A stretch of DNA of 64,000 nt from Pachyseris speciosa (GCA_016490735.1 JAEMWC010000001.1:1853501-1917500), one strand, 5' to 3'; positions 39,089 to 51,483 are shown, counted from the first letter of the stretch. A program made the numbers and translations. Notes: generated from the sequence alone by a model not told the origin.

Positions 39089-40310
39089 GTGCCCTTTCGT
39101 CCCTCCTATTACGGGAGGCGGAGGGCGCGAAAATTCGCTCACGTGCCAAATGGATCGAGGAAGGTGAAAAACCAACTCGGTATTTCTTTTGGCTCGAGCA
39201 AAAGCGAGCTGAGAAGAATTCGTTTGATTGTCTCTTCGATTCAAATGGTGGGGAGAAAACGTCACAGTCTGATTCTTGTCGACTTTTATAAAAATCTCTT
39301 CACCAAAGATGGTCTTGACATACAGATTCAAGCTGAAATAATTGACGACCTTGAATTTTCATTAACGGACCTTCAACGCGAAAGCTGTGAGGGTGAAATA
39401 ACGAAAGATGAGCTTTTTTCTGCCCTGAAAGGCCTTCAGACTGGTAAATCGCCTGGGTCTGATGGTCTTCCCGCCTGAATTTTATCTGTCTTTCTGGGAT
39501 GATTTGGGCGACATTCTCGTTTTAGTTCTTAACGAAAACTATCGTTTGGGGGTCCTAACTGTCCTACTGCGCTTGCTGTACGAAAAGGATGATAGGCGAT
39601 TGCCGAAAAATTGGCGTCCAATATCTCTCCTAAACACAGATTATAAACTGGCATCCAAGGTAATCACAGAGCGTTTAAAACCGGTGATGAGTTCTATTGT
39701 TCATCACGATCAAACGTGCGGCGTAGTGGGAAGATCGATTTATTCTAACTTACAGTTAATCCGTGATACACCCGATATGATTGACAAAACTGATGAAACT
39801 GGCATTCTTGTTACGCTAGACCAGGAAAAAGCTTTTGATCGCGTTGACCATGGTTTTCTTATGCGCACTCTTTCTAAATTGGGTTTTGGTCCTTCCTTTT
39901 GTCGCTGGGTGCGTCTCTTTTATAATGATGTCTTTTCACGTATTATCTGTAATGGCAATCTCACTAACGCCGTTTTCCTTGAGAGGGGAGTGAGGCAGGG
40001 TTGTCCCCTGTCTCCCCTTCTTTATGTCTTGGTATCGGAGGTTTTGTCAACTCAAATCAGGAAATGTAAGCAAATCGAGGGTTTCCGGCTTCCCGAGGCT
40101 GGGGGTCTTCAATTTAAAATCTCCCAGTACGCCAATGATGCCACTAATTTTGTTAAAAGCGAGCTTTCTCTCTGTCGTCTTTTGCGTGTTGTACATAAGT
40201 ATGAACTAGGGTCAGGCGCCAAGCTCAACTCCAAGTCAGAGGCTATGTGGCTTGGGCGGTGGAGAACGAATGGCGCCTCTCCCTTCGGTTTAAATGGGTA
40301 TCGAAAATGA
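39089..40310 (+). pseudogene. Reverse transcriptase of Tx1-like LINE
   Basis: Frames 39089-39478 and 39462-40310. Motifs: LKGLQTGKSPGSDGLPA, LPKNWRPISLLNTDYK, LVTLDQEKAFDRVDH (motif A), GVRQGCPLSPLLYVL and YANDATNFV at motif C. The expected YADD-type pair reads Y-A-N-D, so the first catalytic Asp is changed to Asn and polymerase activity is unlikely. Confidence 0.75.
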
Positions 40311-41514
40311 AAATTTTAGGGGTTTATTTTTCAAATGGCCTAGTATCTGTCGAGTCTGATAACTGGAAATCGAAGCTTGACAAACTAGGAACCGTTCTTA
40401 ATTTATGGAAACAGAGATCAGAGCTGTCTTTTTCAGGCCGTGCAATGATTGTTAATGTACTTGGCGCTAGCAGGTTTTGGCACGTGGCCAAAATTATCGC
40501 GCCTGCCAATTGGGTTTGTGATCGTTTTCATCGTCTCGTATGGTCTTTTGTGTGGAAAGGTGAAACGGTGAGCGTCAGTCGGCAGCGTTGCTGCGCACCT
40601 ATAGAACTTGGTGGCTTAAATGTTGTCGACTTTCGTTCTAAATGTGTTAGTCTTCGTCTGTCTTGTTTTTGTAGTCTCCGCGATAATTTTGGTGGCCACA
40701 AATGGCATTATCTGGCCCGTTATTTTATCGGGAATCGCCTAGCAAGACTTGACGCGCGATTTGCTTTTGCTTCGAATCTGGTTCCGTCTTCATCGGAGCC
40801 TTCTCTTTTTTACTGTAGATATCTAAACATTTTCCAGCAGCTATTTGATAAGTATGGTGCGTTACCTGACGGTCTTTCTTGTAAGAAAATTTGCTTTTAT
40901 TTGATTTCCCACGTGCTGCGCCTAGGTGTGCCGGCTTGTGGAGGTCTGTTGTGGGCCGTCCCATAGAGCGGTGGACCTCGGTTTGGCGCAAATCGCGCCT
41001 TCAGTTAATTGAAAATCGCAAAAATGATGTGTTATGGCTTCTCTTGCATAATGCAGTTCGTGTCAGGTCCATTCTTAAATCCTGGGGCTATATTAGTTCT
41101 GATCGTTGTGCTGTGTGCTCGCGCAAGGAAACTTCTGAACACTGTTTTGTTTCCTGTCCTAGAGTGATCCGGGTCTGGAATTATTTTGTTCCCTTTCTTT
41201 CTCGTCTTCGGGGCTCTCCTTTTGTGTTATCCTTTTCTTCTGTTCTCTTTCCTCTCTCTGATGCTCCGTCTTCCCCTACTCTTCCTATCTTTCACTATTT
41301 AGTTGATTCGATCTTCGTTTTTGTTTGGCGAACCCGAAACCTAGCGACTTTCCGAAATAACGTTTTAGATTCTCGCGCCATCATTGATATGATTATTAAA
41401 GATGTCAAATTGCGTATCCGCTGTGATGCTTTTGACAGAGTTAGGTTTTTTTGGTCCACTAATAATATTATTTGCTCTGTCGATGCAGATAACGAGATTG
41501 TCTTTAATTTGTAG
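40247..41514 (+). pseudogene. C-terminal region of Tx1-like LINE ORF2
   Basis: Frames 40247-40966 and 40891-41514. Contains KILGVYFSNGLVS, LNLWKQRSELSFSGRAMIVN and, near the end, CAVCSRKETSEHCFVSCPRV, the Cys-rich motif after the RT of L1/Tx1 elements. One frame change at about 40900-40960. Confidence 0.65.
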
Positions 41515-41780
41515 GTTGTAATCCTCCTTCCTCTCTCAGGGCATATTCTTGTGCGGTTTCTGCAATTTTTCTTTTAACATGTATTAGTGATGTCCTTTAA
41601 TTAGTGATGTCCTCGATTGCTTTAATTGGTGTACTAATTATGCAATTGTCATTTTGAGCTTGATCTTTTGTAATTAGTGCTTTTCTTTTTGCGTTCGTCG
41701 TCATATTGTATTGTATTTGCTCTTTTTATCAACGACCCTTTGGCCGTTGTGTAAATAAATTTTATCAAAAAAAAAAAAAA

Positions 41781-41916
41781 CAGCTGTCCATGGCTGCTAA
41801 TGCTTGGGCTCAATCTTTGCTTTGGTAGATTTAAGGGATAATGCCCGCTACCTTGTGGCCTTAGTGCCCTTAGAGTGGCTTCAGTTTACTTGATCACATT
41901 AATTTGTGAAGTATCC
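41781..41916 (+). repeat. Dispersed repeat, copy 1
   Basis: Begins CAGCTGTCCATGGCTGCTAA and matches 59551-59686 almost base for base to AATTTGTGAAGTATCC. Starts right after the LINE A tail. Confidence 0.85.
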
Positions 41917-42707
41917 ATAACAGTTTAAGTTTTTTTTTTTTTATTCCTCTCTGAGTGTGGTTAATCATGCTACGGACTTAAGAACTGGAATCGTGCACGT
42001 ATGGTTATATGCTACACTCGAAAGGATTAATCAGTTTAATTATCTCTGGAACACAACCGGTTTTTCAGCTTTCAACCTTGCATCTTTCAGAATTAAACTT
42101 TTTTTTTCTGAAGAATGGATACAAAATTAGAAAAGTCGCTGAGATAATAACCGTGGCCATTGTAAACTTGATTAACTCGGCAACCAAGTTAGTATCAAAA
42201 ATTGTGCAGGGATAAAGAAACAATTTGATTTAAAAATTAGAAAGACAAAAGTCATTACTCAGTTTGCAATAATAAAAGGCAAACATTTCTTGAATGAATT
42301 TATCAGTAATTCCTGAACTGTTGATGTCAATTTGTTATTGATATTTCAAGCTTCCATCTTTTTGAGAGTGAGGGGATTAAATTTGCATACTTCTCACTCC
42401 ACACCACTGAGTCTCAAATCAAGCCAAAACAATACGCACTCCTCCTCTACCAACCCAGGGCTTGTCTCCTTTCTACGAGCAAAACCGTGTTGAAATTAAG
42501 GCCACGTAGGACATTGACGTATAGGTGGTTTGCAGCCAGTCTCTGGAGACACAGATAACAATGGCGAAACGAACAAATGCTGGTGGACTAACAAAAGGAA
42601 CTAATGAGAGATCTATTTTCTTCGTCCACCAGCATGGCGGCGATGACGTAACGTGAAAAGCACCTATACTGTTGATTAGGGCAAATTTCTATTCATTGTG
42701 AAACAAA
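41917..42707. other. Non-coding stretch upstream of a candidate exon
   Basis: No gene seen. The last 120 bp hold GGCGGCGATGACGTAACG, a CRE-like site in a promoter-like setting. Confidence 0.35.
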
Positions 42708-42789
42708 ATGTCCTCCAAGCGACAACTTCGTCTCAGTCATTGTTTCGTTATTTTCTGTTCAGTGGTGCTTATTTCCCAAGCGAGTAAAG
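42708..42789 (+). CDS. Candidate first coding exon with signal peptide (host gene)
   Basis: ATG at 42708 opens 27 codons: MSSKRQLRLSH, then a hydrophobic core (CFVIFCSVVLISQA), then SK, ending AAAG with a GTATGC splice donor at 42790. That is a textbook signal peptide on a short first exon. A CRE-like site lies ~55-60 bp upstream. I find no second exon before the simple repeats. It could be chance. Confidence 0.4.
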
Positions 42790-42939
42790 GTATGCGTCAA
42801 AAACGGTTGGTGAATTCGCCGTTGTACTTAAACTTAATTTATGTTTAAGGTTTACGCAACCCCTTTATTCTTTCAATTTTCTCTACTTTTTTCGTCATTC
42901 AAATAGCCATTCCTGTTTCTTGTATCTTTCTTCACTCAC

Positions 42940-42945
42940 GCCTTT

Positions 42946-42977
<32 letters not shown>

Positions 42978-43810
42978 CCTCCTTCTTTCTCTCTTTTCTA
43001 TTTTCTTGCTGTTATTTTCTTTTTCTTTCTCTTTTTATTCAATCATTCTTTATTTCATTCTTTCCTTTCTTACTTCATTCATTGTTTTATTTATTTATTC
43101 GTTTTTCAGTAAATCTCACTCTTTCTCTTCTTTCTTCTTTCTCACTTTTTTGGTTCTGTTTCCTTTTATTGTTTTTAATATCCTGGTTTATATTTTGGCT
43201 AATTAGATCTCTTTTAGATCCTACCTAAACAAGCAGGATTGTCGTTGGTGGTCCTTTGCTGGTTACTTTCATTCATTCATTCATTCATTCGTTCATTCAT
43301 TCATTCATTCTCTTTTCTTCTCGTCTTTCATTCATTCTTTCTTTCTTTGTTCTGTTTTATTCCTGTTTTTTCATTTTATCTATGTATCTCTCTTTCTTTC
43401 TTTTCTTTCCTCTTTCTTACATTTTTTGGTTCTTTATTTTTGTTTGCCTTTGTTTCTTCCATTCATTCATTCGCTTATTCATTCAGTCATTCCTTTGTTC
43501 CTTTCACTTTTTCTCTCCTTTTTTGCGTTCATTTTGTTTAATCTTCTTTTTTCATTCAGTTATTCTTTATTTTGTTCTTTCGTTGGTTTTTCTTTTGTTC
43601 TTGGTTTCTATTTTTCTTTTTGTAGTTTTTCGTTGCTACATATTCTTCCTTTTCTTTCCTTTTTTAGTAATTATTTATTATGTTCTTTCCTTTTTTCGCT
43701 CTTTCATTTATTCTTTGGGTTGTGTTTCTCGCTCTCTTTTTAAAAGTTTCTCACTTTTTAGTTACATCCTATCACTTTGCCTCCTTTCATTCTGCCTCAC
43801 TTTCTATACT
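42940..43810. repeat. CT-rich low-complexity region with ATTC repeats
   Basis: Mostly TTTC/TTCTT runs with an ATTC tetranucleotide array at 43268-43312 and others near 43460-43500. Long open frames here are composition artefacts. Confidence 0.8.
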
Positions 43811-44340
43811 GCTCTACGGTCTGGCATTTTTGTAGTGCTAGAAACTGTGATAAATTAGAATCTCTTAATAAGCGCGCCCTACGTATTGTTTTTAATGATA
43901 AAGTTTCGACTTACAAGCGGCTACTACATGAATCAGAAGGAGCAACTCTGTACAACCGAAGGATACAAAATATGTTAATCACTATCTACAAATGCTTGAA
44001 TTATGACAGTTTTCCTAAATATCTTAAAGACATGTCACTATGTAAACCCGTTACTACTACTTATGGCCTTAACTCTTTTCGTTACTTTGCATCTAAGAAC
44101 TGGAACTCCCTATCTAATAATGTAAGATCTGAGTCTACTTTATCTGGTTTTAGAAGACTCCTTGAAGCAACCTCCTTTTAGATTTAACGGTATACTTAAT
44201 ACTTTTTTTTATGCACGTAAATATATTTTTATGTATGTAATACATCTATTTTATGTATGTAAATAGAATTTTATGTATGTAAATATATTTTCTCTTCATT
44301 TGTTCTCGAAGACATTAGCCTTTCAGGCTACTCTGAAATT
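43811..44340 (+). mobile_element. LINE 3' fragment (RT C-terminal domain)
   Basis: Frame up to 44181 includes CSARNCDKLESLNKRALRIV, LYNRRIQNMLITIYKCLN and NSFRYFASKNWNSLSNNVRS, the C-terminal domain of Jockey/CR1-group reverse transcriptases. A tail with TTTTATGTATGTAAAT repeats follows. A different family from the LINE at 34764. Confidence 0.65.
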
Positions 44341-44360
44341 CGAGTTTAAATAATTAAAAG

Positions 44361-44640
44361 TTTATGTATGTATGTATGTATGTATGTATGTATGTATGTG
44401 TGTGCATGTGTGTGTGTGTATGTATCCTTCCTTTCTTCCTTCCTTCTAGCCTCGCTTCTTTCCTTTAATACATTCATACCTTCATTCTTCCATACACCCA
44501 CCCTTCCATTCATTCATTCATTCATCCATCCATCCATCCATCCATCCATCCATCCATCCATCCGTCCGTTCGTCCGTTCGTCCGTTCGTCCGTCCGTTCG
44601 TTCGTTCGTTCGTTCGTTCGTTCATTCATTCATTCACTCG
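44361..44640. repeat. Microsatellites (GTAT)n, (TCCA)n, (GTTC)n
   Basis: GTAT units from 44361 to about 44399 plus GTGT, then ATTC/TCCA units from 44508 and GTTC/GTCC units to about 44636. Likely derived from the LINE tail. Confidence 0.85.
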
Positions 44641-44944
44641 TTTAAGTTTCTTTTCTCTTTATTTTTTTCTTTTTCTTCGTTTCCTTTTTTGTTTGTTGGC
44701 CTGTTTTGCAATATATTTCCTTTTCCCTTTTTATATTTCATAAATTCATTCATCGCTTCTTTCTTTTTCCTGTTTTTCTATCGTTACTTTATGTTTATTA
44801 TTTCTTTTCTTCAACTTTACAAGCTTTCTCTGACCTTTATTTAAGTCATTATTTCTCGTACCTGCTCTTTCCATATGCCAGTATCAATATCATCTTCCGT
44901 GTGCTTCTTTTGTTTTTCGTTGTAAATATCCATTTGTTAATTAT

Positions 44945-45060
44945 TGGTAATGGTAATGGTAATGGTAAGTTTATTTATATACCGCTCATACCACATAGTC
45001 TCATGGCGACTTACATCACTGGCCGGGGGACTTGACCAGACTGCTTGTGCAGTTTACAAT
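44945..45060 (+). repeat. GGTAAT array joined to a dispersed repeat tail
   Basis: Four GGTAAT units (44947-44970), then TTTATTTATATACCGCTCAT and CATGGCGACTTACATCACTGG, which looks like the 3' end of a LINE or SINE family. Confidence 0.45.
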
Positions 45061-45207
45061 TAATAAAGTAAGTAATGATTGCCCCCATTATGTAGATATC
45101 TGGGACAGTAGTGTAGTAGGGAACGGTTAGGCCCTTTTTTGTTGTTGTGGTTTCTCATTAAATTGCTGCGGGATACATTAACTTCGATGATGTCATGAAT
45201 ACACAGC

Positions 45208-45410
45208 CCCACGCGTGTTCCATTACCTTAACCCCAAGCGTGTACCGTCACGCTGATTGCACGGACTCAAAGGGGAACGGATGATAACCCACGCGTGTAC
45301 CATTACCTTAACCCCACGTGTGTACCGTCACGCTGATTGCACGGACACAATGTAAAGGGGAACGGATGATAACCCGCGCGTGTACCATCACCTTAACCCC
45401 ACGCGTGTAC
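45208..45410. repeat. Tandem repeat, ~80-85-bp unit
   Basis: Units start CCCACGCGTGT at 45208, 45288 and about 45373 (partial), each with CACGCTGATTGCACGGAC and GGGGAACGGATGATAA. Confidence 0.8.
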
Positions 45411-46116
45411 TTTCAAACAATGAAAACAAAAGACTTGATGATATACGGTGGTTGTCACACGTTGTAAAATGTTGTCACGTGTTGTCACAAAACAGACAAC
45501 CAATCAGAGAACAGCAGTTGTCAAGTAATGATAAAGTAACAAGAGGCTACAATTAGCCTAAACCCTGGCTTGTAAAAAACAGTATTGTATCCCTAACTTA
45601 GTGCTAAACAAAAGAATAGAGGGAAGTCTGTCTTTCTTACATCGGACGCATTGTGTTTAGCTTGTGTTGGAGTCTATTTCTTTAGACCCCTATCAACATT
45701 TATTCCTCTAAAATACAGCTCAACCATTGAGAACAGTAATTATAACACTTGTAAAAAATATTTCTAAAAGAACAAGAAAAAGAGAAACAGAAAAATAAAG
45801 CCCGTGATATATACCACTAAAAAAGCTAAAAGACATCAAACCCGGGTTAGCTGTGTCACAGGCAAGAACAGTGACCTTTAGGCCACAGAGGTTTATCCTT
45901 TTGCAAGGTGATAAAAATAGTGTATTGATTCCAAAAAAAAAACTAAGCACACTTGTTTTCGCTTCGATGGATAATTGTTTGAGAAAGGAAACGCTTATCG
46001 AACGATGTAGGATTTTTTCGCATAAACGTTAATGGAGTACGTCTCGGTGAAATGTGAGTAGAAAATTAATTAGCAGAGTGAAACTGTTTACAAACACTTC
46101 TCCTTTGTCGTCTCAT

Positions 46117-46347
46117 GTTATTATAATCGGCTCCAAAGCACAAGACCTAGAAAACTCAGACCCACCCCCCAAACTGTAAAAACTCAAACCCCTCATAAAC
46201 GGCGATAATTCATTTTGCCCACGTTTATTTCACTTTGAAAATTTGTATAGTTGTGAGGGGGTCTGAGTTTTCCAGTTTGGGGGAGGGGGGGTGGGAGGGG
46301 GGGTCTGAGTATTCTAGGTCTCGTGCTCCGGAGCCGATTATAATAAC
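46117..46347. mobile_element. MITE-like element with terminal inverted repeats
   Basis: GTTATTATAATCGGCTCC at 46117-46134 is inverted at 46330-46347. Subterminal CCTAGAAAACTCAGACCC is also inverted. A related partial copy lies at 46395-46560. Confidence 0.7.
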
Positions 46348-46608
46348 GTGAAGTGTTTGTTATCTGCGATAAATAGACGGTGTAACATTTCAGCGCACTG
46401 AACGGCAATAATTTATTTTGTCCACGTTTATTTGACTTTGAAAATTTGTATAGTTTTGAGGGGGTCTGAGTTTTCCAGACTTGGGGGGGGGGGTGGCGGG
46501 GGGGGGGCTGAGTTTTCTAGGTCTGAGGTCTGAGTTTTCTAGGTCTGAGTTCTCCAGACACCCGATACGGGGAACACGGCGGCAATCCATCTGGAGTTAA
46601 ATTTTGGT

Positions 46609-47080
46609 CATGTTAAAAGCTTTCTTCTCGCTGTTGAACTTGCAAACATTCGTATAGACACTTCTCTTAACATATTAGTTGTTCAGACTTCAAAGACACA
46701 AGGTGAATCGACGTTTTCCAATACGTGACAACAGGCATCATTCTTGCTGTTGATATGAGATTTACACTTCCGAATCACTCGGCCGGGAAAGGTCAAACTC
46801 CCTTTGTCTGTAGTCTCTAATTTTTGGCGCTCCCCTCGCGTCGCGTCTCCTCGCAACTTCGCGCGCGCACGTGGCCCAAAATCCGTCGCCAAAATTAGAG
46901 ACTACTCGCAATCTCCTGAAGCAGTCCATCTGCCATTAAGTTTACTCATGTTAAAAGCTTTCTTCTCTCCGTTGAACTTGCAAACATTCGCATAGACACT
47001 TCTCTTAACATATTGTTTGTTCAGACTTCAAAAGCCACAAGATGAATCGACATTTTCCCGTACGTGACAACACGCATCAC
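46609..47080. repeat. Direct repeat pair ~340 bp apart
   Basis: About 130 bp starting CATGTTAAAAGCTTTCTTCT at 46609 recurs from 46947 with minor differences. Confidence 0.75.
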
Positions 47081-48213
47081 TGTTGTTAAAAATAGTTAGC
47101 GCTTGCGCAGAAACGCCGGAAGTGCCATTTGTGGATGATACTCGACGACGAAAAAGAATAATCGTCGGTAGTTTAAGACCCGGGCGCCGCGCGAGACGCG
47201 CGCAGCCCGGGTAATTAAACTCATTTGGTATGTCGACAGACAAAACAACAAAAGGAAAGTTGTCGTCTGTTAACAATCAATCAATGATGGTTGGTTAACA
47301 TTAGTAACCAATTAGAGAACGGTAGTCGTCATATTATTAATGCGATGATGGTTAATTGAAAACTCTATTGTTTTCGAACCCATAAAAGCGCGTTCTCTGC
47401 CGAACACATCATTCACAAACCTTCGGTAGTACGAGTTTGAGTAGCAGTCATGGCTTTCAACCAGTTTACCGCTTTGGACGATCAGGACTGATTCCTTTGG
47501 AAGTGTTTAAATACAACCAAAACACACACGACAGAAATTTTAACCGAAAACTCTCTATTTCAATCCCGACTGGTTGTTACAAAACTGCGTTCCCTTCTAC
47601 CTAAAATACTAAAAATCCCAGTGCTATCTGACCCCTCAGCCTTGGCGATGAGAGACGTGAGAGAGAAAATAAATTCTTAACTAACTTTTCTTGTTTTCCG
47701 CTCCGTTAGTCACGCACGCGTTATGCAAAACGGATCTCTACTCTTCTCTCAACCCTATATTTGCATACAAACTCAAGAGAGGAAGCCCATGGGAGAGCTC
47801 TACCATCGAACAACATCAATGGACGTTCGGAGCGCTTAATCTTCAACACGCGACTAATGAATGTTTTCGAACAAAACGTTTCTTGAGACATTATTCCTTT
47901 TATTAGAGAATACAAAAATGATTCAAATACACAGAGGATTGAAGTGAATAAAAATGCATTTATTGACAACGAAAGCTCCAACAACTACGAAATGTTTAGA
48001 ACAAAGTATCAGGAAATTAGGATACAATCAATCGTCTTCGTTACACTGAGAATACCAAACAATAAGACTGAAGTCCCTTAACAAAGAAAGAAACTCCAAT
48101 AGAACAAAACGCTACAATCTTGGACGAAACTACTTGAGAAAATAGGCCTCCTAGGGTCCAAAAATCCTTCTCCAATATGTGTGAGTCAACAATATCCCTA
48201 AAGTAACTTCCTT
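47081..48213. other. Non-coding stretch left of the BEL element
   Basis: No supported gene. A 13-codon opening at 47450 (MAFNQFTALDDQD) follows promoter-like sequence but leads nowhere visible. Confidence 0.35.
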
Positions 48214-48218
48214 CCCCC

Positions 48219-48560
48219 TGTCACGTTGTCACGCTATTTCCGGACATGTCTAGCTAATAAGTAACCATTAGTCTTGTGATCTGTTCAGTATGTTAGCGTA
48301 ACCGGAGAATGTTGAGTTGTAGTCGGAGAAAGTACAGAGCTAACCACGGAGTTTGTATCGGAGTAGGAGTATTTACTGGTTGTATTCGTTTTGTTATTGT
48401 TTTGTTCTCGCCTTATTTTAATCGTGCGATTGATTGTTGTGATTTTAGTTTTTCCACCCCGTGTCATGAGGCAAGTTCAAATAAACAAGAATTGTAATTG
48501 TGAGAATCGTGGCATTGATTAAAGCGGCGTGACCAGCTCACCCAAGTTGGGATCGCGACA
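48219..48560 (+). repeat. 5' LTR of BEL/Pao element
   Basis: 342 bp. Matches the 3' LTR but lacks two blocks present there: one near GACGCCCCCAAAA and one of about 50 bp containing GCAATCGCTAGTAGAGGGAC. Confidence 0.9.
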
Positions 48561-48859
48561 GTGGAAAAAGTTACCGTTCTGCTGACGGAGTAAACGAGGT
48601 AAGCAGTATCTAAACAGTTATCGCCGCCGAAAGAGAAAACGCATCGAGCATGGAGCGGCGAGGAGAATACAAACAATCAGCAGGAGAATTTGACCTCCCG
48701 GACGCCGATCTACCGGAGAAAAGGGACCGCAAAATGACCAAAAGGGCTTAGAGTATACAGTAGAAGACAAACGCAGGAAAGCCCAGAATTTAGAGAAAAA
48801 AACTGTGGCTCGTAGTTCGAGCTGTAGAGGGCACAGGCTTTAAATTCTGTACGAACAAC

Positions 48860-50535
48860 ATGATGCACGAGCTGACGACTGCAACGCAGGATTTCCAGTT
48901 AATTATAAACGAGCTCGCTAATCTATATAGTCAAGATGTGCATGGAGTATTCAAAGGAGAAGCCACTCTGATCTCAGAGAAATCAAGCTTACGTTATGCA
49001 TTAGAACTATTAGATCTGATAAAGAACGCTAAGAAATCTGACAAATTGTCGGATGCGGCTTCTGTTAAGTCTCGTAATTCGCATCGCAGCAGTTTATCGC
49101 TCGCATAGACGTCATCCAGCGTGATAAAAATAAGGGCTGAAGCAGAAGCCGCCGCAGCCAAAGAGCAGGCTGATTACGAGCGCTTAGTAGCAGAAAAGGA
49201 GAACGAAATGAAGCAACGCGAAGCGGAGGAAGAGAAACGTCGGCGACAGGCGCGCGCACAGTACGAAAGAGACGTCGCCATCATGTCTGCAAATAAACGG
49301 GTTGCCGTAGCAAACGCGAAGTTGAAAGCAATCCAGGAGTCGATAGTTGAAGGGGAATTAGGCGATCCTTCAAATTTCCCTGACATAGACATTACGGAAT
49401 GTCAAGAGAGAACCGTAGCGTGGGTTAACACCAGTTCCCCCATTAGGGACAATGTCACGCCACCCCCAAGTCACCTAAGGTACACCCCCGAGGACGGACA
49501 CACCCCTGGGGATAGGCACACCCCAAGCAATGGAAACACCCCTAAGGAGAGAATCACTGCCATAAAGGGACAAACCCCTATTGAAATCCCTGAAACGACG
49601 GTCGATCACGTGAACACGCAGCGAGAGGTCTATCCGAACCAACGTATAGGGAGTCCGGAACAGTCTACCCCAGCGCAGCATGCACCTAGCTACTAACCCC
49701 TCCTGGACTAGTGACCCTCAGTGGATTGTATTCAAGTGTCCCCCTAGAAACGTACACCGCCTCTAATCGACAACTCGTAGCGACGCTAGCGAAGCAGAAC
49801 CTTCCGAAATGCCACCCTGATGTGTTTAAAGGAGACGTCGCTATGTTCAACTCATGGAAAAGATCGTTTAAGGCGATAATGAAAGATGCGGACATTGCTC
49901 CCGAACAGGAACTCAACTACCTGAGAAGCTTCACAAGCGGCAGCCCTCAGGAGTTAGTCGACAATTTCCGGAAAAGACAGGGTGACAGCCCTACTACTAC
50001 ACTAAGAGACCTACGGGCGGAGTTGGGAAGGCGTTTTGGCAATCCAGTGACGCTCACACAGGCCCTAATCGAACGGCTGTGCACTGCTGCCAACTTCAGT
50101 GACAAAGATAACGCCAAGCTTCAAAAACTAGCGGACTTGTGTGCTGATGTAGACTGCCAAATGACTCATCTACCTGGTTTAGCCTGCCTCAATTACCCTA
50201 TCGCAATACGTCTGGTAGTAGAAAGGCTCCCGGCCTACCTACGTAATAAGTGGGATAAGGAAATAGTCCACTACGCTACGAAGCACGACGACGCGTATCC
50301 CACATTTTACGAATTCTCCGCAATGATCCAGAGTCAAGCAAAGAAGAGGAATCATCCTAACGTTTCTGCTGGAGTCACTACAACAAACACTAACGGAGTT
50401 AATCGCCATCGCGAGGAGAGCAAAGGGAAACCGCCCTCCAAACCTGGACCCGACATCGGGCGAATTCTAAAGACCAGTGCAGCGCCGGCCAGCAGTGGAG
50501 TCCCAACAAAGGAGACTACAATGCCTCTTAAATAG
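48860..50535 (+). pseudogene. gag: Gag of BEL/Pao element
   Basis: Frames 48860-49108, 49121-49696 and 49711-50535. A charged coiled-coil part (EAEAAAAKEQADYERLVAEK) is followed by LPKCHPDVFKGDVAMFNSWK and LNYLRSFTSGSPQELVDNF, typical of the BEL capsid domain (DUF1759-like). Two frame changes and a TAG at 50533-50535 interrupt it. Confidence 0.7.
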
Positions 50536-50547
50536 AAACATTGCATA

Positions 50548-51456
50548 TTGCATAACATGCCTGCTCACGACATCTCCGAATGCAGCGCCTTTGAGAGTAT
50601 GACGGTCAGGGAGAGAGAAGAGTGGATCTTCCAAGAGAGACTGTGTTACCGCTGCTTCTCGCCGAATCACACAGCCAGTGCTTGTAAGGAGGGTATCAAG
50701 TGCAGTATCTGCGGAAGTGAGCGACACCCAGACCTCCTTCACCTGAGCAGGGAAGACAAGAAGGGGAAAGCACCCAAACAAAGAGAACCGCCCTTACGCG
50801 TGGAAACTCCAGAAAAGTCAGAAAACGTGAACCCCAAATGCACTTCGATATGCAAAGGCAGCCGAGGTGGACTCTCATGCAGCAAGATCGTACTAGTTGA
50901 CATCTACAATGAAGACCGTCCCGACGACGTACATCGAGTTTATGCAATCGTTGATGATCAAAGCAATGCATCGTTAATTACACCAGATTTAGCAGACAAG
51001 ATGAACGCTAAAGGTCCTGAGTGGAAGTACTACCTTTCATCATGCGGAGGAGAAAAGGAGGCCAGGTATGGACGTAGAGTTACAGGAGTAATCGTAAAGT
51101 CGGTGCATAGGAGAACATCGAAACTGCCCACCCTCGTAGAGTGCGATGGAGTCCCGCAAGATAAAGAGGAGATACCAACCCCTGAGATCGCGATGCAGTA
51201 TCCTCATCTGAGCAGTATTGCTGACGAGATTCCACCCCTCGACAGCGAGGCAAAGGTCCAGCCCCTAATAGGCAGAGATACACCCGAACTCCTGAAAGGG
51301 AGAGCGTTCAAAAACGGCTCAAAGGGATCACCGTGGGCTCAGAAGCTGGTGTTGGGATGGACCATTTCAGGCCAAGCCTGCCTAGACCTTACAGATGGAC
51401 CTATCCATGTCCGCGCGAGGAGGACCTGTGTTGTTCATGGAGGCTACTGCATATGA
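50548..51456 (+). pseudogene. Zinc-knuckle and aspartic protease region (BEL/Pao)
   Basis: In frame with Gag after the TAG. ERLCYRCFSPNHTASACKEG and KCSICGSERHPDLLH are paired zinc knuckles. VYAIVDDQSNASLITPDLAD holds the DDQSN protease motif. TGA at 51454-51456 interrupts the continuation toward RT. Confidence 0.7.
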
Positions 51457-51483
51457 GGAACAAACACAGAGGCAGAATTCGAG

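Larger units (their letters stand above)
37141..41780 (+). mobile_element. Tx1/L1-like LINE, interrupted and decayed
   Basis: ORF1-like tail, endonuclease start, a 550-bp retroposon insertion (37911-38460), rest of the endonuclease, reverse transcriptase, and a C-terminal Cys motif, ending in AATAAATTTTATC and a 14-base A tail (41767-41780). At least three frame changes. The A tail abuts a dispersed repeat, so this LINE landed inside that repeat. Confidence 0.75.

Noticed and set aside
42920..43858. Overlapping Phe/Ser-rich plus-strand frames resembling membrane proteins
   Set aside because: Pure product of CT-rich simple repeats; no start context, domain or codon structure.
44368..44844. 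158-residue frame with long HPSIHPSIRPFVRS-type repeats
   Set aside because: Translation of tetranucleotide microsatellites.
46489..46507. G-rich runs as functional quadruplex
   Set aside because: They are part of decayed MITE copies and vary between the two copies; no gene context supports a role.
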